Part shown: positions 24,702 through 33,445 of the stretch, piece after piece
How positions within the stretch are numbered: position 1 is the stretch's first letter
How the letters are laid out: each line of letters opens with the position of its first letter
Source: Paenibacillus cookii
GTDB lineage: Bacteria; Bacillota; Bacilli; Paenibacillales; Paenibacillaceae
Assembly (NCBI RefSeq): GCF_018333375.1
Contig: NZ_BORW01000026.1
Location: 1 to 64,000, forward strand
Direction: 5' to 3'
DNA length: 64,000 nt
The notes under the pieces: model-generated
Seen by the model: only the letters and a program-made list of their open reading frames with translations
Database searches by the model: none
What the model was told of the DNA's origin: nothing
Program-made: the position numbers and the translations under genes

Positions 24702-26867
24702 CTACCAGCCCGTCACCGCGATCTCTTCATCCATGTTTTGCAAATAATCCGGCAGCGGGCCGCCGTGCATCAGCCACAGCTCGTGCAGCGCGCGCGTGCA
24801 CCCGACGTACAGCAGCTTCGCATCCCAAGCCGAAGCGCCGTAGTGCTCCCCGTCCGCATCCGCCACGATGACCGCGTCAAATTCGAGGCCTTTCGAGAGG
24901 TATACGGGGAGGACGGATAAGCCGCCCTCGTACGCCTTGTCGCCGCCGTCGATCAAGTGAAGATCGGGCAAGTCCGGCTGCAACCGTTCGTGCAGCGCCC
25001 TTGCGTCCTTCAGCGTCCGCGTCAACACGGCCACCGTGCGGTATTCGCCCGACGAAAGCTTAAGCAGCCCTTCGCGCAGGCCCTTTAATCGCTCGTCTTC
25101 GCCGCTTCCATAAGCGATCATGCGCACCGGGTTCCCGCTCCGAAAAACAGGCACCGCAAGCAGTTCGCTGCTTACCCCTTGCTCGAGGATGCGGTTGGCG
25201 AATTCGATGATTTCCATCGTCGAGCGGTAGCTCCGCGTGAGCGCAAAATACGCCGTGTCTTCCGGATTGAACCAGGCCCTCATTTCCTCCCAGCCATGGA
25301 CTCCCCGGTAGGCATGGATGCCCTGGGACAAATCCCCGAGAATGGTAAAGGAGTGGCCTTTCACGAACAAATCGAGGACCGCGACCTGAAATGGCGAAAA
25401 ATCCTGCGCCTCGTCGATGACGATATGGTCGAACCGCTGTTCTCCCGTGATATCGTTGAGCAAATAATGGATGTACAACAGGGCAGGCAGGTCTTCCTCG
25501 CGCAGAATGTCCTTTTTCAAATCCTTTTGCGTCGATTTCAACACGGCGCCCGGAATGCCCGCCAGCAGTTCTTCCGGCCAGCCGGCCTGCAGCTTCAGCG
25601 CTTTGAACATTTGCTTGTACAGCACGAGCGGCTCGAACTTCGGCCACTTGGCGGCATATGATTTTTCGCGCTGGGACGCTTTTTTCTTCCGCTCCTTCAT
25701 CGCGGCGGCCGAAGGCGACTTTTTCAGCTCCATCTCGACCCACCGGTGGATTCTCGCCATCACCCGTTCTTTCCGCTTCGCGAGCGGATACGGCTTATAT
25801 TCGTCGTTGAACCAGTGGAGAATCGTATCGCGCGCGAGCACGGCGCCCTCCCAAGGCATAAAGTCCGCTTGGGGCACAGAAGCGTCTTCCATCGCCTCGA
25901 TGCAGGCGCGGATCATGTCCATGAACCGGATCGAGCCCTTGAAGCGTCCGGGAACCTCGTCCGTCACCTCCGGCATTCCCCCGTCCGATTCGAACCAGTA
26001 GGAAAGCGTCTCGGACGGATCGGCAAGCGGGAGCTCGATGCCGAGCTGCTTCATGGCCCAATCCGCGAACGTGCTCTGCTGGATGTCCCCGACGCCGAGT
26101 TCGGGCAGCACGTCGGAAATGTAATCGAGGAACATATGGTTCGGGGCAAAAATGATCATCTTCTCTGCCGTGACCTGCTCCTTGTATTGATACAGCAAAT
26201 AGGCGAGGCGGTGCAGCGCCACGGTCGTTTTTCCGCTTCCCGCCACCCCTTGGATGATCAGCGCCGTATTTTTTGCCGCGCGGATGATTTTGTCCTGCTC
26301 CGCCTGGATGGTGGAAACGATATCGCGCAGCTTGTTGTCCTTGTTTTCGCCCAGCCGGTATACCAGAAATTCGTCGGATACGGCCGGCTGGTCGCCGTTC
26401 CGGTCATACGTGTCGGACACCCGCTCCAAAATCTGCTTCCGGATGACGAGGTTCCGCTTTAAATACACCAGCCCTTCGATCGTCCCTTCGGGCGCTTCGT
26501 ACGAAGCCGGTTCATCCCCGCCCGTGAAGGAATAAAAAACGCTGGCGATCGGGGCCCGCCAATCGATGACCATCGGCTGCTCGCCGACCTCCTCGTGATC
26601 GACGCCGATTTTGCCGATGTAAAGCGGTGTGGGCGCGGCATCCTTTTTTTCCTGAAAATCAAGCCGTCCAAAATAAGGGGCCGCCAGGCTCTTGGCCAAG
26701 GACTGCCTTTTTTCCTCGCGCCCGGCCTCGAGCACCTGCTCGGTAAAATCATGCCCGGTATACACCGGGATCGCGCGCAGCCGCTCCAGCTGCTTGTCGA
26801 TTTCCGCTATCGTTGCATTCAGCCTTCGCTCTTCCTCTTGATAGGCACTTTGAAAAGTTTGCTCCAA
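24702..26867 (-). CDS. helD: RNA polymerase recycling ATPase HelD
   Basis: A 721-residue UvrD-like motor. The N-terminal coiled coil (EEERRLNATIAEIDKQLERL) that reaches into the RNA polymerase channel is followed by the Walker A GVAGSGKTTVALHRL, helicase motif DEAQDFSPFQ, and the C-terminal motifs LTRSYRSTMEI and LPVYLSKGLEFDAVIV. HelD releases stalled RNA polymerase from DNA or RNA; related versions give rifampicin tolerance. It is monocistronic. A weak promoter (TATACT at about 27036) may lie in the 298-base gap on the far side; I see no other feature there apart from the TPP-operon promoter. Confidence 0.93.
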   Translation of the reverse strand: MEQTFQSAYQEEERRLNATIAEIDKQLERLRAIPVYTGHDFTEQVLEAGREEKRQSLAKSLAAPYFGRLDFQEKKDAAPTPLYIGKIGVDHEEVGEQPMVIDWRAPIASVFYSFTGGDEPASYEAPEGTIEGLVYLKRNLVIRKQILERVSDTYDRNGDQPAVSDEFLVYRLGENKDNKLRDIVSTIQAEQDKIIRAAKNTALIIQGVAGSGKTTVALHRLAYLLYQYKEQVTAEKMIIFAPNHMFLDYISDVLPELGVGDIQQSTFADWAMKQLGIELPLADPSETLSYWFESDGGMPEVTDEVPGRFKGSIRFMDMIRACIEAMEDASVPQADFMPWEGAVLARDTILHWFNDEYKPYPLAKRKERVMARIHRWVEMELKKSPSAAAMKERKKKASQREKSYAAKWPKFEPLVLYKQMFKALKLQAGWPEELLAGIPGAVLKSTQKDLKKDILREEDLPALLYIHYLLNDITGEQRFDHIVIDEAQDFSPFQVAVLDLFVKGHSFTILGDLSQGIHAYRGVHGWEEMRAWFNPEDTAYFALTRSYRSTMEIIEFANRILEQGVSSELLAVPVFRSGNPVRMIAYGSGEDERLKGLREGLLKLSSGEYRTVAVLTRTLKDARALHERLQPDLPDLHLIDGGDKAYEGGLSVLPVYLSKGLEFDAVIVADADGEHYGASAWDAKLLYVGCTRALHELWLMHGGPLPDYLQNMDEEIAVTGW

Positions 26868-27109
26868 TTTCAGTTACCTCCTAAAAGTTTTTCCGCCAGC
26901 CAAAATGGCCGCGGGAGCCGTTCGTGCGCCGTTCGCCTGCAACCCTGCGATATGTGCGGGGCGAACGCCGCGAACCACCCTGCCCTGGTAAGCTGATGCT
27001 TAGTCGTGAGCCATAAGCCCGCTTAGAAAGGATATTCAGTATATCACAATGAAGGCGCATTCTCCAGCGCGGCCCGTTGTGAAAACGGCGCTTTCAAAAG
27101 GCTCGGGTC

Positions 27110-27137
27110 TTTACAATCTTTTTCGAAGCTGTATAAT
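27110..27137 (+). promoter_or_regulatory. Promoter of the TPP-riboswitch operon
   Basis: TTTACA, 16 bases, TATAAT. Transcription should begin about 27144, some 27 bases before the riboswitch core. Confidence 0.75.
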
Positions 27138-27164
27138 GGGAACCAGCAAAAAACTGCATACGGA

Positions 27165-27275
27165 TAGATAGCACTAGGGGTGCCTTTCTGGCTGAGAGAC
27201 AAGTAGCGAATGCATGCGCGAACGTTAACCCTTTACACCCGATCTAGGTCATACTAGCGTGGGGAAGTGCGGTGA
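27165..27275 (+). ncRNA. TPP riboswitch (THI element)
   Basis: The conserved elements are ACTAGGGGTGC at the 5' side, GGCTGAGAG, ACCCTTTACACCCGATCTAGGTCATACTAGCG, and GGGGAAGTG at the 3' side (in blocks), with the paired P1 stem ends. It binds thiamine pyrophosphate and should switch off the ykoFEDC genes when thiamine is plentiful, through the terminator that follows. Confidence 0.96.
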
Positions 27276-27335
27276 AACGACTGCTTCGAGGCCTTTCGAT
27301 CCGAACGACGGAACCGGCCTTCGAGCCGTCCGCGA

Positions 27336-27364
27336 GCTGCACTCTTTCGGGTGCGGTTTTTTTG
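27336..27364 (+). terminator. Riboswitch-controlled terminator
   Basis: GCAC/GTGC arms around a short loop, followed by a GG and seven Ts, 60 bases before the ykoF start. This is the expression platform of the TPP riboswitch. Confidence 0.85.
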
Positions 27365-27425
27365 CGTGCCGGCCGGCTTGAAGTTGAAAATCGATCAGCG
27401 TTCGTTGAAGGAGGAAACGAAGGTT

Positions 27426-28082
27426 ATGACTGAAAATTTGCATAGCGGCATAGATGCGTGCGGGGGATCCGCCGGCGCTTGCGGGACCAGCCGCATCGCG
27501 GGCTGCCGCTTTTCGATTTATCCGATGAGCGGCCGTTTTGCCGAAATCATCGAAGAGGCTTTGAAACGGACGAATACGTCCAAAGTATGGATGTTTACGG
27601 ACGATGTCAGCACCTGCGTCCGCGGGCGGATGTCCCAGGTGTTCGACGTCGCCCAGTCGATGTTCGCCCATGCGGCGGAAAGCGGGGAGCATGTCGTGTT
27701 CAGCGGCACATTTTCGATCGGCTGCCCGGGCGACTCCAGCGGCGACGCGTACATGTCGGAGGATGACGTCCGTTTGAACGATGCCCCCTCGGGGGTCGAC
27801 ACGTCGGCGCAGTTCGCCCTTTATCCGATGAACGCGCCGGGATATATGGGCATGATCGCGGAGGCGGTCCGGACGGCTCAAACGCTGGGCACCTTCTCCG
27901 GAAGCGTTCATTATGCAAGCCGCCTCGACGGGACTGCCGGCGACGTGTTCCGGACGCTGGAGCAGGCGTTTGCCAACGCTGCGGAGGAAACGTCCCATTT
28001 GGTGATGACCGCAACCCTGTCGTGCAACAGCCCTTCCCCGAAGCCTGCGCGAAACCAAGCCGGGGAGGCGCAGATCCGATGA
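27426..28082 (+). CDS. ykoF: YkoF: thiamine/HMP-binding protein
   Basis: A 218-residue soluble protein with a duplicated YKOF domain: residues about 20-105 (CRFSIYPMSGRFAEII...TDDVSTCVRG) and 130-205 (AQFALYPMNAPGYMGMI...YASRLDG). In B. subtilis YkoF binds thiamine, probably its HMP moiety. The ATG at 27426 follows GGAGG. The stop overlaps the ykoE start (ATGA), so the four genes are tightly coupled behind the TPP riboswitch. Confidence 0.94.
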   Translation: MTENLHSGIDACGGSAGACGTSRIAGCRFSIYPMSGRFAEIIEEALKRTNTSKVWMFTDDVSTCVRGRMSQVFDVAQSMFAHAAESGEHVVFSGTFSIGCPGDSSGDAYMSEDDVRLNDAPSGVDTSAQFALYPMNAPGYMGMIAEAVRTAQTLGTFSGSVHYASRLDGTAGDVFRTLEQAFANAAEETSHLVMTATLSCNSPSPKPARNQAGEAQIR

Positions 28083-28672
28083 AAAACTGGAAATTGCGCG
28101 ACATTATCGTGCTGAGTTCGCTGTCGGTCGTTTTTGCCGTCGTATACGTTCTTTTCCTTCAGGTCGGCAACGTCCTGGTCGGCTTGATGGGGCCGATGGG
28201 ATACGAGGTCATTTTCGGGATCTGGTTTATCGTATCCATCATCTCGGCATATATATTGCAGCGTCCGGGAGCCGCGCTTTTGTCGGAAACGGTGGCCGGA
28301 ACCGTCGAGCTTCTGATCGGCAATACGGCAGGGCCGGTGCTTATTTTGTCGGCCTTTATCCAGGGGCTCGGGGCTGAAGCCGTCTTTGCGGCGCTGCGTT
28401 ACCGGAACTATTCCGCCCCGGCCTTGATGGCCGCAGGCGCCGGTTCGGCCGTCTTCAGCTTTGCCTGGGGTTTCATCCACTCGGGCTTTGCCGCGTTGTC
28501 CCCGGGCCTGCTGCTGGCCATGTTCATCGCCCGCATCGTCAGCTCCGTGCTGCTCGCCGGCCTGCTCGGCAAATGGATCGCCGACGCGCTGGCCAAAACC
28601 GGCGTGCTCCGCAGCTTCCCGATCGCCAAAACTTCGCGCGGTCAGCTGAGTTCCAAGGCGGAGGTTTCCTAA
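28079..28672 (+). CDS. ykoE: YkoE: ECF transporter S component for HMP/thiamine precursor
   Basis: A 197-residue membrane protein with about six hydrophobic helices (DIIVLSSLSVVFAVVYVLFL; GLMGPMGYEVIFGIWFI). It is the substrate-binding S subunit of the YkoEDC energy-coupling factor transporter. The ATG overlaps the ykoF stop and the stop overlaps the ykoD start (TAATG), so all are translationally coupled. TPP control supports hydroxymethylpyrimidine or thiamine as the ligand. Confidence 0.93.
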   Translation: MKNWKLRDIIVLSSLSVVFAVVYVLFLQVGNVLVGLMGPMGYEVIFGIWFIVSIISAYILQRPGAALLSETVAGTVELLIGNTAGPVLILSAFIQGLGAEAVFAALRYRNYSAPALMAAGAGSAVFSFAWGFIHSGFAALSPGLLLAMFIARIVSSVLLAGLLGKWIADALAKTGVLRSFPIAKTSRGQLSSKAEVS

Positions 28673-30450
28673 TGGCCGCTGTAGACCGCCGACCGGTGCT
28701 GGAAGCCGACCGGATTTCCCTGAAGCTCGACGACCATCTTGGGGATGACGTGCTGTCTTCGGTTTCGATGTCGTTATACAAGGGGGAAATCACGCTGCTT
28801 TTGGGTCCCGGCGGCTGCGGAAAAAGCTCGCTCGCCCTCTGTCTGAACGGGATATACCCGCATGCGGTGGAAAGCGTCGTTACCGGCAGCGTGAAGCTGT
28901 TCGGAGAAACGCCGGACCTTCGCCATCCCGGAAAAACGGCCCAAACCGTCGGCATCGTCTTTCAAGACCCGGACAGCCAGTTTTGCATGTTGACGGTCGA
29001 GCAGGAGCTGGCCTTTTGCCTGGAAAACATCGGCTGCCCCCGGGAGGAGATCGGCGGGCGGATCGAAGATGCGCTGAAGCTCGTTCAGCTGAGCGATTGC
29101 CGGGAGAAAGAAATCCATACGCTCTCCGGAGGGCAAAAACAGCGCGTCGCCATCGCCGCGGCGCTCGTCCTTAGGCCCAAGGTGCTCATCCTGGACGAAC
29201 CGACGTCGAATCTCGATCCGGCTTCGGCGCAGCTGCTCGCGGACCGGCTCCATGCCCTCCGCCGGCTGCTGCCGATGACGATCCTGCTGATCGAGCACAA
29301 CCTCGATCCATGGATCGAATACGTCGACCGACTTGTCGTTATGGACAAGCAAGGAACGGTTCGATATGAGGGGAAGCCGGATGCGTTTTTTATGAATCAA
29401 GCACACGAAGCGGCGCAAGCCGGCATTTGGCACCCTCGGGCCGCCACGCTTCACCGCGCGTTGATCCGGGATGCCGGCGTGACCGGCGGCCAAGCGGATG
29501 CCGGGGACATCCCGGGCCCGCTGCCGCTTTCCGCCCGGGAGCTTATCGAGGAATGGACGGGCTATCCGGCCCAAATTCAAAAACAAGCGACCCGTTCGCT
29601 TCGGGCGCGGCTACAAAAAAACGCGGAACCTGCGCGCCGCGGCGCGGCCGTCTCCGAACACGCAGCCGGCCCCGGCGTTGCCGAACGCATCCTGCTTCGC
29701 GCAGAACGGTTGTCCTTCTTCCGGAGAAAACGGGCGGTGATCCAGGAGATCTCCCTGTCGGTCCGCGCGGGAGAGCTTCTGGCGGTTACCGGCAGGAACG
29801 GTGCGGGAAAATCGACGCTGTTCGCCGTGCTGTCCGGGCTTCTGGAGCCTTCGTCCGGCAGCGTCACGCTGGACGGCAAACCGCTGCCGGACTGGAAGGA
29901 AGCCGAGCTCCGGAGCCGGATCGGCTTTATTTTCCAGCATCCGGAACATCAACTCGTCGCCGATACGGTGTATGACGAGTTGGCTTATTCCTTTCGATTG
30001 CAGAACCGCAGCGAGACGGAAATCGGCGAGCGGGTAAACGGCCTTTTGCAACGATTCCGTCTGGAGGGCCGCGAATCCTTCAGCCCATTCTCGTTGAGCC
30101 AAGGACAGAAGCGGCGCCTGAGCGTGGCCGCCATGCTGTCGGACGAACAGCAAATTTTGCTGTGCGACGAACCGACCTACGGGCAGGACGCCCACGGGGC
30201 CAAGGAGCTGATGTCAGGCCTGCGGGCCCGCGCGGACCAGGGGTTGGCCGTCGTCGTCATCACGCATGACATGGAATTCGTGCAGGAATACGCCGACCGC
30301 GTAATCGTGATGAACAACGGTTCGATTCACTTCGAGGGGCCTCCGATCTCGCTCTGGTCCAAGCCCGCGCGATTTCTGGAAGATCAAGGCCTTATCCCTC
30401 CGATAGCCGCGCGGTTGCTGCAAGCCATGGAGGTGGGAGATCCATGCTGA
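28672..30450 (+). CDS. ykoD: YkoD: ECF transporter duplicated ATPase
   Basis: About 592 residues with two ABC ATPase domains in one chain. First domain: Walker A GPGGCGKSS, signature LSGGQKQRVAIA and Walker B VLILDEPTSNLD. Second domain (after about residue 360): Walker A GRNGAGKST, signature SLSQGQKRRLSVA (LSQGQ variant) and ILLCDEPTYGQD. The fused A-A' arrangement is typical of YkoD. A Gly/Arg-rich linker (about residues 290-350) joins them. Start at 28672 overlaps the ykoE stop. Confidence 0.94.
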   Translation: MAAVDRRPVLEADRISLKLDDHLGDDVLSSVSMSLYKGEITLLLGPGGCGKSSLALCLNGIYPHAVESVVTGSVKLFGETPDLRHPGKTAQTVGIVFQDPDSQFCMLTVEQELAFCLENIGCPREEIGGRIEDALKLVQLSDCREKEIHTLSGGQKQRVAIAAALVLRPKVLILDEPTSNLDPASAQLLADRLHALRRLLPMTILLIEHNLDPWIEYVDRLVVMDKQGTVRYEGKPDAFFMNQAHEAAQAGIWHPRAATLHRALIRDAGVTGGQADAGDIPGPLPLSARELIEEWTGYPAQIQKQATRSLRARLQKNAEPARRGAAVSEHAAGPGVAERILLRAERLSFFRRKRAVIQEISLSVRAGELLAVTGRNGAGKSTLFAVLSGLLEPSSGSVTLDGKPLPDWKEAELRSRIGFIFQHPEHQLVADTVYDELAYSFRLQNRSETEIGERVNGLLQRFRLEGRESFSPFSLSQGQKRRLSVAAMLSDEQQILLCDEPTYGQDAHGAKELMSGLRARADQGLAVVVITHDMEFVQEYADRVIVMNNGSIHFEGPPISLWSKPARFLEDQGLIPPIAARLLQAMEVGDPC

Positions 30451-31283
30451 ACGTCCAGAGCGAAAAATCCGTCCCGGTCCCCCGGCCGCGGCTGCTTCGG
30501 CTTGAGGAGCTGAATCCGGTCATCAAAGGCGTGACCGTCGTATTGTGCGTGCTCCCGCTATCGCTGGTATTCGATCCGGTGACGACTTCGACGGCGCTGG
30601 TCATGACGCTGCTTGTCACATGGATATTCGGGAACGTCTCCTGGAGAAGATGGCTGCTTCTGTTTTCGCCGTTCCTTGTCCTGGCATGCGGTTATTTCTG
30701 GACCGCCGCTGTATTCCCGCGCGAGCAGCCGGAACCGGGCTCCGCGATCCTATGGTCCATCGGACCGGTTCGGGTGACGGCGGCCGCATTTCAGGTGGCC
30801 CTGTCGCTCGGATTGCGCACGCTGCTGTATTCCGCGCTATCGCTTCTGTTTATGCTGACGACCGACCCGGTCAAGCTGATGCTCAGCCTGATGCAGCAGT
30901 GCAAGCTGCCGCCCAAGCTCGCTTACGGCATTTTGGCGGGTTTTCGTTTTTTGCCCTTGTTCCGCGAGGAATTATCCATCATGCAACGAGCGCACCGGGT
31001 AAGGGGCGCCGGACGCATCCGCCGCACGCCCCGGTCGCTGCTGGAGGCGCTCAAGCGCTACGGCATTCCGCTGCTCGCCGGAGCGATCCGCAAATCGGAA
31101 CGGGCCGCGGTGGCGATGGTATCGAGAGGGTTTACCGGAACGGGCCGCCGCGATTTTTATGACCGGATTCGGGTCACCTGGAGAGATTGGGCATTTATGG
31201 CCCTTATGCTGGCGATCGTCGCGTTCAGCTGCGGTTTTTCCTATGCCATGGGGACGCTGCGGTGGTATAACGGGGAACTTTGA
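30444..31283 (+). CDS. ykoC: YkoC: ECF transporter T component
   Basis: A 279-residue CbiQ/EcfT-type protein with four to five membrane helices and the two Ala-Arg-Gly-like coupling motifs (AHRVRGAGR and VSRGFTGTGR) that contact the ATPases. GGAGGTGG precedes the ATG, which overlaps the ykoD stop by seven bases. It completes the importer and is followed by a terminator. Confidence 0.93.
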   Translation: MLNVQSEKSVPVPRPRLLRLEELNPVIKGVTVVLCVLPLSLVFDPVTTSTALVMTLLVTWIFGNVSWRRWLLLFSPFLVLACGYFWTAAVFPREQPEPGSAILWSIGPVRVTAAAFQVALSLGLRTLLYSALSLLFMLTTDPVKLMLSLMQQCKLPPKLAYGILAGFRFLPLFREELSIMQRAHRVRGAGRIRRTPRSLLEALKRYGIPLLAGAIRKSERAAVAMVSRGFTGTGRRDFYDRIRVTWRDWAFMALMLAIVAFSCGFSYAMGTLRWYNGEL

Positions 31284-31299
31284 GAGGCATTTAAAAAAA

Positions 31300-31327
31300 G
31301 GAAGCCGTCCAACCGGACAGCTTCCTT
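31300..31327 (+). terminator. Terminator after ykoC
   Basis: GGAAGC-CGTCC and GGAC-GCTTCC arms around AACC, with an A-run before and TTAT after. The T-run is short on the plus strand; the A-run would also allow minus-strand termination. Confidence 0.6.
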
Positions 31328-31426
31328 ATCATGTTTGTTTTTGCCGTATGGGTTACGTTCAAATTCGTTGCAACGCTTTCGACCCGACGGCTCCCTTTCC
31401 GTTTCCGCTGCCAGGCCGGCGGCGCC

Positions 31427-32962
31427 TTATCTCCACTCCGCCACCTTCCACACATCGGTCACCCAGTCTTGGTAAAAGGCCGGCTCGTGGGAGACGAGCA
31501 AAACGGTGCCCTTGTAATCCATCAATCCTTTTTTGAGCGCTTCCTTCGCCCGGACGTCCAAGTGGTTCGTCGGCTCATCCAGCACCAGCAGATGGCTCGG
31601 CGTCAGCATCAGCTCCGCCAGGCGCACCTTGGCCTGCTCGCCGCCGCTCAGCGCCCGGATCGGCTTGCGGATATGCTCCGCCGTCAGACCGGCCATGGCC
31701 AGCACCTTCCGGATATCCTTTTGCGTCAGATCCGGCCGCAGCGCCCAAACCTTTTCCATCGGCGTTTCAACGGGCGCCGTATCTTCTTGGCGGTAATAGG
31801 CGGCTTTCACCTGTTCGGATGCAAGCAGTTTGCCGCCAAGCGGCCGGAGCTGGCCCAGCAGCGTGTTGACCAGCGTGGATTTGCCCGCTCCGTTTTCCCC
31901 GACGATCGCTATTTTATCGCCTTTGCGCACCTTCAGCGACACCGGTTTGAACAGCGGACTGTGATACCCGACCTCCAGCGCCTTCGTCTCTACGATGGTC
32001 GTGCCCGCCGTCGCGGCCGGGGTGGAAAACTCGAAACGGGGCGCGGGCCCTTCCACCGGCTTTTCGACCCGGACGATTCGGCTCAGCATTTTTTCCCGGC
32101 TTTTGGCCTGCTTGGCTTTACGGATCCGGTTTTTGTCGATAAAAGCCTCCAGCCTTTCGATTTCCTTGCTTTGCTTCTCGTAAGCGATTTGCTGCTGCAC
32201 CTGCCCGAGCGCCAGCTCCTTTTGGAACTGCCTATAATTGCCCGTATACCGTTTCATATTTTGATGGGCCAGATGAAAGATGACCGTCGTGATTTCATTC
32301 AGGAAATGCTCGTCATGGGACACGACGATGTAGGCGTGTTTATAGCGCTTCAGGTAGCCCGTCAGCCATTCGATATGGACCTGATCCAGATAGTTGGTCG
32401 GTTCGTCCAACAGAAGCACCTGGGGTTCTTCCAGCAGCAGCTTCGCCAGCAGCAGCTTTGTTTTTTGCCCGCCGCTCAGCAGGCTGACATCCCTTTCGAG
32501 CCCAAGCTCCGTAATGCCGAGCCCTGATGCGATGTCTTCGATTTTGGAGGAGATCTGGTAAAACTCGTGATGCTCAAGGGCCGCCTGAAGTTCTCCGTAT
32601 TTGCGCAGCAACGCATCGAGCTCCTCGCCCGGATCCGCCAGCCGCTCGGCGATCGCGCCCATTTCCTTTTCCATCGCGAACAAGCCCGAAAACGCCCGCT
32701 CCAAATACTGCCGTATCGTCGTTCCTTCCTGCAGCTCGATATGCTGCTCCAGAAAACCGACCTGCACCTGCGGCGCCCATTCGATTTTGCCCGCATCCGG
32801 CAGCAGGCTGCCGGTCAGCAAGCGGAACAAGGTCGATTTCCCCGCACCGTTGGCGCCGACCAAGCCGGCATGCTCTCCGGGCAGCAAGCGGAAATGAACG
32901 TCCCTGAACGTGATCTGATCGCCGTACATATGCGTTAAACCTTCGACATTTAAAATACTCAT
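31427..32962 (-). CDS. ABC-F family ATPase (YfmM-like)
   Basis: A 511-residue protein with two ABC domains and no membrane segments. Domain 1: GANGAGKST, LSGGQKTKLLLAK, LLLDEPTNYLD. Domain 2: GENGAGKST, LSGGEQAKVRLAEL, VLDEPTNHLD. The charged helical linker between them (about residues 245-300; KEIERLEAFIDKNRIRKAKQ) is the region that reaches the ribosomal P site in ABC-F factors. These proteins rescue stalled or antibiotic-bound ribosomes. The N-terminus resembles the YfmM group rather than VmlR. A 400-nt leader with a 12-codon ORF and two hairpin terminators precedes it, which suggests induction by ribosome-targeting drugs. Confidence 0.93.
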   Translation of the reverse strand: MSILNVEGLTHMYGDQITFRDVHFRLLPGEHAGLVGANGAGKSTLFRLLTGSLLPDAGKIEWAPQVQVGFLEQHIELQEGTTIRQYLERAFSGLFAMEKEMGAIAERLADPGEELDALLRKYGELQAALEHHEFYQISSKIEDIASGLGITELGLERDVSLLSGGQKTKLLLAKLLLEEPQVLLLDEPTNYLDQVHIEWLTGYLKRYKHAYIVVSHDEHFLNEITTVIFHLAHQNMKRYTGNYRQFQKELALGQVQQQIAYEKQSKEIERLEAFIDKNRIRKAKQAKSREKMLSRIVRVEKPVEGPAPRFEFSTPAATAGTTIVETKALEVGYHSPLFKPVSLKVRKGDKIAIVGENGAGKSTLVNTLLGQLRPLGGKLLASEQVKAAYYRQEDTAPVETPMEKVWALRPDLTQKDIRKVLAMAGLTAEHIRKPIRALSGGEQAKVRLAELMLTPSHLLVLDEPTNHLDVRAKEALKKGLMDYKGTVLLVSHEPAFYQDWVTDVWKVAEWR

Positions 32963-33119
32963 CGTGATCTCTCCTTCTGGTTTTCGTTGGATTCAAGCGA
33001 AAGCCATCCGGAGAAACAGCCATATGAAAATCGCAAACCGCGCTTGCCTTCAAGTTAGGCGGAAATATTCGAATTGTAGAAACGGCTCTTTTCCCTGACC
33101 ATGAACCCGATGCCGGGAT

Positions 33120-33153
33120 AAAAAAACGGGTAAGGCGAATACACCTTACCCGT
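33120..33153 (-). terminator. Leader terminator 2 upstream of the ABC-F gene
   Basis: ACGGGTAAGGTG and CGCCTTACCCGT arms (about 11 bp with a G-T pair) are followed on the minus strand by seven Ts. It lies inside the ABC-F leader, about 160 bases before the start codon, so it must be bypassed for expression. Confidence 0.88.
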
Positions 33154-33189
33154 CGTTCTATATCAGAGTAAGAAAGGATTCGGAATCAT

Positions 33190-33270
33190 ATCAACTGTTC
33201 TCGAGATGGCTTGTTAAAAAAGGGCAGACTTCTCCCGTCTTAAGCCAAATCTCTTACAAGAACAGTTGAT
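33190..33270 (-). promoter_or_regulatory. ABC-F leader: long stem enclosing terminator 1
   Basis: A perfect 12-bp inverted repeat, ATCAACTGTTCT at 33270-33259 and AGAACAGTTGAT at 33201-33190 (minus-strand order), is extended inward by GAGAT/ATCTC and GGCTT/AAGCC. It encloses a smaller hairpin (33216-33246; GGC-AGAC/GTCT-GCC then TTTTTT) that has terminator form. The small hairpin uses the GGC that the long stem also needs, so the two are at least partly exclusive. The 5' arm lies inside the upstream ORF, where a stalled ribosome would block pairing. Confidence 0.7.
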
Positions 33271-33278
33271 CTTTCCAT
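33240..33278 (-). CDS. 12-residue leader peptide (uORF) of the ABC-F gene
   Basis: An ATG at 33278 is preceded by GAGGTGG at six bases, a strong ribosome binding site, and opens a 12-codon frame encoding MERSTVLVRDLA, ending in TAA. It lies about 85 nt into the transcript from the promoter at 33371-33400. Codons 3-7 form the 5' arm of the long leader stem, the geometry of translation-dependent attenuators upstream of antibiotic-resistance genes. The short VLVR segment is the kind of sequence where drug-dependent arrest could occur, which is inference. Confidence 0.65.
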   Translation of the reverse strand: MERSTVLVRDLA

Positions 33279-33370
33279 GCCTTTCCACCTCATATCGTCA
33301 AATTAAAAAGTTCCCCGCGTCCGTTTTTATCGACCAACGATTCGTCGAAAAAACTGCCGCTTCGTACCAA

Positions 33371-33400
33371 ATTATAATGAATCGCCATTCCGGATGTCAA
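33371..33400 (-). promoter_or_regulatory. Sigma-A promoter for the ABC-F leader
   Basis: The minus strand reads TTGACA, 18 bases, TATAAT. It lies between the sigma-factor stop and the leader ORF, so the ABC-F leader is an independent transcript with a start near 33364. Confidence 0.85.
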
Positions 33401-33445
33401 CCATGCCGGCAAAGCCTGTTCCCCAAGGCTGACCGGACCGCCCGA

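Noticed and set aside
27249..28058. A 269-residue minus-strand open frame
   Set aside because: It is antisense to the TPP riboswitch terminator and ykoF, with no start signal.
33190..33270. Insertion-sequence terminal repeats
   Set aside because: The 12-bp inverted repeat encloses only about 60 bases, has no target duplication, and is explained better as a leader RNA stem.
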